Positions 1-4,761 of a stretch of DNA of 7,295 nt are shown one piece after another (position 1 is the first letter of the stretch; every line of letters starts with the position of its first letter). Position numbers and translations under genes: made by a program. Under the pieces are notes generated by a model, which ran no database searches, had not been told where the DNA came from, and saw only the letters and a list, made by a program, of their open reading frames with translations. Origin of the DNA: Clostridia bacterium (GTDB lineage Bacteria; Bacillota; Clostridia; Oscillospirales; CAG-272); contig JAFYRH010000033.1 in assembly GCA_017559555.1 (NCBI GenBank), positions 1 through 7,295 on the forward strand. The letters are read 5' to 3'.

Positions 1-623
1 ACCTTGTAAAGTTGCGCCGAAAGATGCGCTTTGCTATAGGTTTCGACCAATTTTTGTTCTATTTTGGCACTCGCATCTCCCATAAAGAGCATACCAACTT
101 CTCCGCAGGTGACACGAAGAACAATACTGTTATCGTTGGGGTCGCTTGTGGCATCTCCCATAGGCGCGAGCGTTGACACAACGGCATCACCAATAATGGC
201 GACTTCGTTTGCGCGAACATTTTTACGTATAGAACCGTTCTCTTCGATTGCCTTTTCCATACGCGCGGCAGAAGGATTGTCCATTTCGCGTGTAGGCAAC
301 CAAACCTCGCGCACGGGAATCTTTTCAAGAACACCGTCGGCTCCGCCTACGTGATCCTCGTCGGGATGTGTAAAGATTGCCAATGCAATCTCTTTAACGC
401 CAAGTTGCTTCAAACGCAAGCAGAGTGCATCCTGCGCAGATTCGGGACCTGCATCAATGAGAATATCTCCCTCGCGCGTACGAATGAGCGTGCAATCTCC
501 TTGCCCAACATCGAGAAAATAGATACGGCAGAGGGCATCCTCGCTCATCGCCTCAAGTGCGCAAGATGGAAGCAATACACAAATGCAGGCTATAATGAGT
601 ATGATACAAAGAAACTTTTTCAT
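1..623 (-). CDS. ComEC-like metallo-beta-lactamase-fold hydrolase, predicted lipoprotein (3' end cut by window edge)
   Basis: The 207 visible residues begin with a lipoprotein-type signal: Lys2-Lys3, a hydrophobic stretch to residue 18, then L-P-S-C with Cys21 as the likely lipidated residue. A metallo-beta-lactamase fold follows. It shows FLDVGQGD (residues 36-43), typical of the ComEC/Rec2 C-terminal domain, the metal-binding signature H86-P-D88-E-D90-H91-V-G-G (HxDxDH, as in ComEC, rather than the usual HxHxDH), NDNSIVL near 163-169, and LFMGD near 179-183 carrying another expected metal-ligand Asp. In ComEC this domain is thought to degrade one DNA strand during uptake. Here it stands alone, without the ComEC channel, and is probably tethered outside the membrane. 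The substrate is unknown. The start at 623 gives the signal peptide and lies 6 nt after the metH stop. No good Shine-Dalgarno sequence precedes it, so translation is probably coupled to metH. The C-terminus lies outside the window. Confidence 0.88.
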   Translation of the reverse strand, partial: MKKFLCIILIIACICVLLPSCALEAMSEDALCRIYFLDVGQGDCTLIRTREGDILIDAGPESAQDALCLRLKQLGVKEIALAIFTHPDEDHVGGADGVLEKIPVREVWLPTREMDNPSAARMEKAIEENGSIRKNVRANEVAIIGDAVVSTLAPMGDATSDPNDNSIVLRVTCGEVGMLFMGDASAKIEQKLVETYSKAHLSAQLYK

Positions 624-629
624 TGCTGT

Positions 630-3023
630 TTACAAGAGAAAGGTCTCGGCATAGCGGACGGTCTCCATGGCATCCTTGGCGTATTTATCGGCACCGATGG
701 TGGCAGCATACTCCTCGGTCAGTACCGCTCCGCCTACAACAATTTTGCACCAAGGTGCACTTTTGCGAAGTTGACGGATCGTCTCCTCCATTGCAGGTAC
801 TGTAGTGGTCATCAATGCACTAAGTCCCGCAATAGGTGCGTGTTGACGAACAACTTCTGAAACCACATCCTCGGGCGAAACATCTCTGCCAAGGTCGGTC
901 ACGGCAAAGCCGTAGTTCTCTAAAAGAAGTTTGACAATGTTTTTGCCGATGTCGTGAATGTCTCCCTTAACGGTTGCAAGCACCACGGAAACACCGTTGT
1001 CAGCGCCCGCAGGGAGTTGGGATTTGATTTCTTCGAATGCCGCTTTTGCCGCTTCTGCCGCCATCAAAAGCTGCGGCAGATAAACGGTTTTCTTTTCAAA
1101 GCCGTCGCCCACAACGTCAAGCGCAGGGATAATATCCGCTTGCACAATATCAAGGGGCGCACGGGTTTGGAGTTGTTCTCGTGTGAGTGTAGCGGCACGG
1201 TCGCGCAAGCCTCGGGTAACCGCTTTTTGCAATTCGCTTCCCTCGGTTGTGGGAGCGGATACCGTTTGCTCGGACGGCAAAACAGTGGTGGATTGCGGCA
1301 ATTTGGATGCAAAGTCGATATACATAGCGCAGTTTTCATCCTGCCCATCGAGTGCGCAAAAAGCGTGATAAGCTTTCATCATTTCGGCAGAATAGGGATT
1401 CATAATAGCCGCAGAGAGTCCCTTACCAAGCGCCAAAGCAAAGAAGATACTGTTGATAATATCGCGATTCGGGAGTCCAAAAGAAACGTTGGAAACACCC
1501 AAAGATGTGTGGCATCCAAGCTCATTTTTGATGATGGATACCGCCTTGAGGGTTTCGCGTGCGGCAGCTGCATCGGCACTGATGGTGAGTGCCAAGGGAT
1601 CGAAAATGATATCTTTTTTATCGATGCCGTACTCTGCGGCAACCGCAAGAATACGCTCGGCAATGGCTACACGGTCCTCGGCACGAGTGGGGATACCTCT
1701 CTCATCCAATGTGAGGGCAACCACAAGACCGCCGTATTTTTTAACCAGCGGAAAGATCTTTTTCATGCTTTCACGCTTGCCGTTGACCGAATTAATCATT
1801 GCCTTGCCGTTGTAACGGCGCAAGGCGGATTCCATAGCCACGGGATCGGAAGTGTCAATTTGCAGGGGCAAATCGGTAACCTCCTGCAGTCGGCAAACAG
1901 CGCTCGTGAGCATGGTTTTTTCGTCGATTTCGGGAAGCCCGACGTTGACATCCAAAATATGCACGCCTGCCTCTGCCTGCGCAAGTCCTTCGCGTAGAAT
2001 GTAGTCCATATCCCCTGCCTTGAGAGCTTCTTTAAAGCGCTTTTTACCCGTAGGGTTGATGCGCTCGCCTATGAGAATGGGTTCTTTATCAAAGATAACT
2101 GCGTGAGTATAAGAGGACACGCAGGTAACGTTCTTTTGTGTAATAGGTTGCGGTACTGCATCTTTTGTCTTTTGCACAAGGGAGGCAATATATTCGGGAG
2201 TTGTTCCGCAACAACCGCCAAGAATGCGCGCACCAAGTGCGACGGCATCTGTCATATCGGTGGCAAAATCCTCGGGGGATAAGTCATAGACGGTCTTGCC
2301 ATCTTTGACTGTAGGAAGCCCTGCATTGGGCTTGAAAATAACGGGAACGGATGCGTATTTGGTATAATCTGCAATAACGTCCATCAGCTTACGGGGACCT
2401 AAAGAGCAGTTGATGCCAATCGCATCGGCTCCCATCCCCTCAAGCATAGCAATCATAGCAAGCGGATTGGCACCCGTCATTAGTTTGCCATCCTCGCCAA
2501 AGGCGCAGGAAACAAACACGGGAAGATTACTATTCTCTTTTGCGGCGAGGAGTGCGGCACGGGTTTCGTAACTGTCGTTCATTGTTTCAATCACAATGAG
2601 ATCGGCACCGTGCTTGACACCAAGGCGAACCGTTTCGGCAAAGACGGATACGGCATCTTCGAAATCGAGGTCACCGTAGGGTGCGAGCATTCTGCCGGTG
2701 GGGCCGATATCAAGGGCTATCCATTTGGGTTGTTCCCCTGCGGATTCCTCTGCGGCACGACGTGCATTGGCAACGGCGGCACCGATGATAGCATCAAGCT
2801 CATCCGCGCCAAACTTGAGGCAGTTTGCGCCAAAGGTGTTGGTATTGACAACATTGGAACCGGCATCAAAATAGGCTTTGTGAATGGCAACGATTTCTTC
2901 GGCATGCGAAAGATTCCAACGCTCGGGCATCTCGCCTGCACGCAAACCGCGCGCTTGCAGGAGCGTTCCCATACCGCCATCGAGATATAATATATGATTT
3001 TTGAGGTATTGTAAAATGTTCAT
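630..3023 (-). CDS. metH: Cobalamin-dependent methionine synthase, core form lacking the activation domain
   Basis: The 797-residue product transfers a methyl group from 5-methyltetrahydrofolate to homocysteine through cobalamin, in the cytoplasm. Domains in order: homocysteine-binding barrel (about 1-290) with zinc ligands Cys206 (GINCS) and Cys271-Cys272 (GGCCGT); pterin-binding barrel (about 310-575) with IGERINPTG (318-326), DVNVG (358-362) and IDTSDP (389-394); a linker; B12 cap domain (about 600-670); and B12-binding domain (about 675-797) with D688-I-H690-D-I-G693, where His690 is the expected cobalt ligand. The protein stops directly after the B12 domain, so the C-terminal AdoMet-dependent reactivation domain of the roughly 1,200-residue E. 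coli MetH is absent. A separate protein would have to reactivate oxidised cobalamin, and none is seen here. The start at 3023 is preceded by GTGAGGA at 6 nt. The in-frame ATG at 3104 lies upstream of the promoter -10 box and should not be transcribed. The MBL lipoprotein gene follows after 6 nt. Confidence 0.95.
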   Translation of the reverse strand: MNILQYLKNHILYLDGGMGTLLQARGLRAGEMPERWNLSHAEEIVAIHKAYFDAGSNVVNTNTFGANCLKFGADELDAIIGAAVANARRAAEESAGEQPKWIALDIGPTGRMLAPYGDLDFEDAVSVFAETVRLGVKHGADLIVIETMNDSYETRAALLAAKENSNLPVFVSCAFGEDGKLMTGANPLAMIAMLEGMGADAIGINCSLGPRKLMDVIADYTKYASVPVIFKPNAGLPTVKDGKTVYDLSPEDFATDMTDAVALGARILGGCCGTTPEYIASLVQKTKDAVPQPITQKNVTCVSSYTHAVIFDKEPILIGERINPTGKKRFKEALKAGDMDYILREGLAQAEAGVHILDVNVGLPEIDEKTMLTSAVCRLQEVTDLPLQIDTSDPVAMESALRRYNGKAMINSVNGKRESMKKIFPLVKKYGGLVVALTLDERGIPTRAEDRVAIAERILAVAAEYGIDKKDIIFDPLALTISADAAAARETLKAVSIIKNELGCHTSLGVSNVSFGLPNRDIINSIFFALALGKGLSAAIMNPYSAEMMKAYHAFCALDGQDENCAMYIDFASKLPQSTTVLPSEQTVSAPTTEGSELQKAVTRGLRDRAATLTREQLQTRAPLDIVQADIIPALDVVGDGFEKKTVYLPQLLMAAEAAKAAFEEIKSQLPAGADNGVSVVLATVKGDIHDIGKNIVKLLLENYGFAVTDLGRDVSPEDVVSEVVRQHAPIAGLSALMTTTVPAMEETIRQLRKSAPWCKIVVGGAVLTEEYAATIGADKYAKDAMETVRYAETFLL

Positions 3024-3028
3024 ACGAT

Positions 3029-3035
3029 TCCTCAC
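3029..3035 (-). promoter_or_regulatory. metH ribosome binding site
   Basis: On the minus strand GTGAGGA sits 6 nt before the ATG at 3023. It decides the start, because none of the other in-frame ATG codons up to 3104 has a comparable site and the outermost one precedes the promoter. Confidence 0.75.
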
Positions 3036-3063
3036 TTCTAATAAAAAATAATACTTCATTATC

Positions 3064-3072
3064 ATTATAGCA
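3064..3072 (-). promoter_or_regulatory. metH promoter, extended -10 box
   Basis: The minus strand reads TGCTATAAT, a perfect extended -10 element. No good -35 hexamer lies at 16-18 bp, so the TG extension probably compensates. Transcription would start near 3057 and give a leader of about 34 nt, too short for an S-box or cobalamin riboswitch. Confidence 0.7.
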
Positions 3073-3113
3073 CAAGATGGGAGCGTTTTGTTGGATTTTT
3101 GCAAAAAACACGC

Positions 3114-3155
3114 AAAAAAAGAACCGAAAAAATGATTTTTTCATCTTTTCGGTTC
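3114..3155 (-). terminator. Intrinsic terminator after the EamA transporter gene
   Basis: On the minus strand, GAACCGAAAA begins a stem that pairs with TTTTCGGTTC. It can be extended by GATG/CATT with one G-U pair to about 14 bp, with an A-rich 7-nt loop. Seven T residues follow at once. It starts 8 nt past the transporter stop codon and separates that gene from the metH promoter. It has no U-run in the plus direction, so it is one-way. Confidence 0.9.
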
Positions 3156-3163
3156 TAAAATAT

Positions 3164-4072
3164 TCAATTGAACAACGGATAGATGCGCAAATTCATAAGG
3201 ATGATACAAGCAAGTCCGCAAACGATGCTCCATTTTTGACGTTTGCAAAGCTTATCGCCAAAGGCGAAAATGCCGATGGTGGTCATTCCGAGAGTTTGGA
3301 GTCCATACCAAGTGGGCATCATAAATGCGGCATCAAGTTGTTGCATGCCGAGTGCGTAGAACTTTTGGAACACGCCAAGCACCACTCCTATTGCGAGAGC
3401 GTATGCAAGAACTTTCCACGAAAACTCGAAGGTATGCTTCTCTTTTTTGCCCGTCCATCTATTCAAGGCATAATAGAAAATGGCGAATACTGCCGCCGCC
3501 ACGTAGGAGAGTGCCAAGAAGGTGATGTCCGATCCTGCGACCTCTGCGGCTTCGGTTTTGCCAAACAGTTTGATAATGCTCGTTCCCACCGCAGTGCTCA
3601 CCATTGCGGCAAGTGTGAAAAAAAGCCAACGTTTGCCCTTCTCTTTTTCTTCTTGCTTGACGTTGAGGAGCATAGAAAGGATCAAGAAAAGCATGCCCAC
3701 AATGTGGGAGAGATACAAGGTCTCGCCAAAGGCGATCGTGCTATAGAGAACCACCAAAAAGGTGCTAAAGCTGCAAATAAGGACGGTGAGCGACACGGGT
3801 CCCTCTTTGAGGGCTTGCGCGTAAAAGACTTGATAACAGAAGGTAAACAGTGCGCACAAAACGGAGAGCCAAAATCCCTGCCATGTCAATGTGGCGGTTG
3901 GGAAAATGACGACCAATGTGAGTGCCACAAACAGAAACAGCATTGTGTGGAACAGTACGCTATCTGCCCCGTTTTGAAAAAACTTTCGGCTCGCGCGCCC
4001 CTGCAAGGTCACTTTTGCGCAGCCCAGGAAAGACATAATCAAAACAACAAGAAATTGCAATGGGTAGGACAT
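3164..4072 (-). CDS. EamA/DMT-superfamily membrane transporter
   Basis: This 302-residue, very hydrophobic protein has about ten predicted membrane segments (roughly 5-23, 38-58, 66-86, 92-113, 120-138, 150-170, 182-203, 219-240, 246-270, 281-297), the usual number and length for drug/metabolite transporters of the EamA type. The family's internal duplication shows: FGETLYLSHIVG (115-126) in the first half and FGDKLCKRQKW (271-281) in the second mark the conserved start of the last helix of each repeat. Substrates of this family range from amino acids to drugs and nucleotides, and none can be assigned here. The start at 4072 has a good site, AAAGGAGAG, about 7 nt upstream. The gene lies between two intrinsic terminators. 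The upstream one (that of rplS) ends about 15 nt before its ribosome binding site, and I find no promoter in between. Confidence 0.88.
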   Translation of the reverse strand: MSYPLQFLVVLIMSFLGCAKVTLQGRASRKFFQNGADSVLFHTMLFLFVALTLVVIFPTATLTWQGFWLSVLCALFTFCYQVFYAQALKEGPVSLTVLICSFSTFLVVLYSTIAFGETLYLSHIVGMLFLILSMLLNVKQEEKEKGKRWLFFTLAAMVSTAVGTSIIKLFGKTEAAEVAGSDITFLALSYVAAAVFAIFYYALNRWTGKKEKHTFEFSWKVLAYALAIGVVLGVFQKFYALGMQQLDAAFMMPTWYGLQTLGMTTIGIFAFGDKLCKRQKWSIVCGLACIILMNLRIYPLFN

Positions 4073-4077
4073 TTCTT

Positions 4078-4086
4078 CTCTCCTTT
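4078..4086 (-). promoter_or_regulatory. Ribosome binding site of the EamA transporter gene
   Basis: The minus strand reads AAAGGAGAG, with its AGGAG core about 7 nt before the ATG at 4072. It supports this start and shows that the gene is meant to be translated although a terminator lies immediately upstream. Confidence 0.75.
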
Positions 4087-4100
4087 CAATAATTTCTTAG

Positions 4101-4136
4101 AAAATAAAAACCATTCCCTCTTTGGGAATGGTTTTT
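4101..4136 (-). terminator. Intrinsic terminator after rplS
   Basis: CCATTCCC (4111-4118) pairs perfectly with GGGAATGG (4124-4131) around a 5-nt loop, flanked by A5 on one side and T5 on the other, so the stem can reach 13 bp. On the minus strand the stem is followed by TTTTTATTTT. Because both flanks are homopolymeric it could also act in the plus direction, although no plus-strand gene reads into it. It lies about 17 nt after the rplS stop. Confidence 0.9.
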
Positions 4137-4152
4137 ATCTGTTAGGAAAAGA

Positions 4153-4494
4153 TTAGATCTGTTCCTTAACCTTGGATGCCTTACCAACGCGGTCACGGAG
4201 GTAGTACAGTTTTGCACGTCTTACCTTACCAACGCGGATAACGTCAACCTTTTCAACATTGGGAGAATGGATGGGGAAGGTCTTCTCTACGCCTACGCCA
4301 TAGGACATACGTCTTACGGTGAAAGTTTCGGAGATGCCGCCGCCGTGCTTTGCGATCACGGTGCCTTCAAACATCTGGATTCTCTCGCGGTTACCCTCTT
4401 TGATCTTGTTGTGTACACGGATGGTGTCACCGATACGGATCACGGGGAGTTCCTTCTTCAATTGCTCGTTTGTAAAAGCCTCAACCAAATTCAT
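4153..4494 (-). CDS. rplS: 50S ribosomal protein L19
   Basis: The 113-residue product has the normal length for bacterial L19, a protein at the 30S-50S interface of the ribosome. Recognisable parts run almost end to end: [16 protein letters not shown] near the start, [20 protein letters not shown] in the middle, [21 protein letters not shown], then the basic tail [21 protein letters not shown]. The start has a strong TAGGAGGGC site 6-8 nt upstream. In many bacteria rplS closes an rpsP-rimM-trmD operon. Here it has its own consensus-like promoter, a structured leader and a terminator, so it appears to be monocistronic. The divergent neighbour is the CE2 esterase lipoprotein gene. Confidence 0.98.
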   Translation of the reverse strand: MNLVEAFTNEQLKKELPVIRIGDTIRVHNKIKEGNRERIQMFEGTVIAKHGGGISETFTVRRMSYGVGVEKTFPIHSPNVEKVDVIRVGKVRRAKLYYLRDRVGKASKVKEQI

Positions 4495-4501
4495 TTTTGA
4501 G

Positions 4502-4574
4502 CCCTCCTATAATATACCGGACGTTCATGCGAGCATGCAGCGGACCATCCTAAATTTCTTGCGCCACAGCGCAA
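4502..4574 (-). promoter_or_regulatory. Structured 5' leader of rplS, candidate L19 autoregulatory leader
   Basis: The predicted transcript begins near 4575. Almost its first bases form a perfect hairpin, TTGCGC-TGTG-GCGCAA (4559-4574). A second element follows with CATG-CTCG-CATG (4526-4537) inside a weaker CCG/CGG closure (4517-4519 with 4541-4543), flanked by two direct copies of GTCCG on the minus strand. The ribosome binding site TAGGAGGGC follows. Firmicutes are known to carry an L19 leader RNA upstream of rplS. The position and size fit, but I cannot confirm the family consensus by eye. Confidence 0.5.
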
Positions 4575-4581
4575 CACGAGT

Positions 4582-4610
4582 ATTATACCATACACTTTTC
4601 GATTTTGCAA
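4582..4610 (-). promoter_or_regulatory. rplS promoter
   Basis: On the minus strand the -35 is TTGCAA (4605-4610), the spacer is 17 bp, and the -10 is TATAAT (4582-4587) with a TGG extension. The start point should be near 4575. A/T tracts directly upstream of the -35 (4614-4660) could serve as an UP element, as expected for a ribosomal protein gene. Confidence 0.88.
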
Positions 4611-4695
4611 GAGTTTTTTGAAAATTTCTTCAAGTTTTTTTCAAAAATTTGGTTTTTTTTGAAAATCGCGTGAAAATGCAGAGTTTTTATATCTT
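4611..4695. other. AT-rich intergenic segment with spaced A/T tracts between two divergent promoters
   Basis: T-tracts at 4614-4619, 4635-4641, 4653-4660 and 4684-4688 alternate with A-tracts at 4621-4624, 4643-4647, 4662-4665 and 4673-4676. The first three T-tracts lie about two helical turns apart. The segment lies behind the -35 boxes of both rplS and the esterase gene. It holds no convincing open reading frame. Intrinsic bending or UP-element function is an inference. Confidence 0.45.
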
Positions 4696-4714
4696 TTCTT
4701 GACAAAGTCAAGAA
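4696..4714. promoter_or_regulatory. Perfect 19-bp dyad, candidate operator over the esterase -35 box
   Basis: TTCTTGAC (4696-4703) and GTCAAGAA (4707-4714) are exact inverted copies around AAA. The left arm and centre contain the TTGACA -35 hexamer at 4699-4704. No T-run follows, so this is not a terminator. Size, symmetry and position suit binding of a dimeric repressor or another regulator that controls the esterase gene. The binding protein is unknown. Confidence 0.55.
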
Positions 4715-4727
4715 TGGATGCTATAAT
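4699..4727 (+). promoter_or_regulatory. Promoter of the esterase lipoprotein gene
   Basis: Consensus TTGACA (4699-4704), a 17-bp spacer and TATAAT (4722-4727) preceded by TGC make a near-ideal extended -10 sigma-A promoter. Transcription should begin near 4734, giving a leader of about 28 nt. A promoter this strong on paper, with a dyad over its -35, suggests control by repression. Confidence 0.9.
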
Positions 4728-4748
4728 GGTCTTATCAACCACGTGTTT

Positions 4749-4757
4749 TAAGGAGGT
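4749..4757 (+). promoter_or_regulatory. Ribosome binding site of the esterase lipoprotein gene
   Basis: TAAGGAGGT ends 4 nt before the ATG at 4762 (the AGGAGG core ends 5 nt before it). This fixes the start. Reading the frame from further upstream would begin inside the promoter and would bury the signal peptide. Confidence 0.85.
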
Positions 4758-4761
4758 TGCT

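Noticed and set aside
591..596. TATAAT on the plus strand inside the MBL gene
   Set aside because: It has no TG extension and no -35 at 16-18 bp, and no plus-strand gene follows.
351..860. A 169-codon open frame on the plus strand
   Set aside because: It lies across the ends of two well-supported minus-strand genes (MBL lipoprotein and metH) and matches no family I recognise.
954..1997. A 347-codon open frame on the plus strand inside metH
   Set aside because: It is antisense to conserved pterin- and B12-binding domains. Its predicted product is Cys/His/Arg-rich and unlike a folded protein, which is typical of a shadow frame.
3051..3069. Fur-box-like sequence overlapping the metH -10
   Set aside because: Only the first half (ATAATGATAAT) matches the GATAATGATAATCATTATC consensus; the second half does not. 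The match also overlaps TATAAT in AT-rich DNA.
3024..3104. A 27-residue N-terminal extension of MetH starting at the ATG at 3104
   Set aside because: The ATG is upstream of the -10 box, the extra residues do not resemble MetH, and the ATG at 3023 has a ribosome binding site.
3077..4156. A 359-codon open frame on the plus strand across the transporter gene
   Set aside because: It is antisense to a clear 10-TM EamA transporter, runs through two terminator hairpins and has a composition rich in Lys, His and Cys.
4618..4641. Possible plus-strand terminator, a 5-bp TTGAA/TTCAA stem followed by T7
   Set aside because: The stem is short and purely AT-rich apart from one G-C pair, and no plus-strand gene lies upstream to terminate.
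4740..4745. CACGTG hexamer palindrome near the esterase transcription start
   Set aside because: Six-base palindromes are common by chance, and no second copy or known bacterial regulator supports it.
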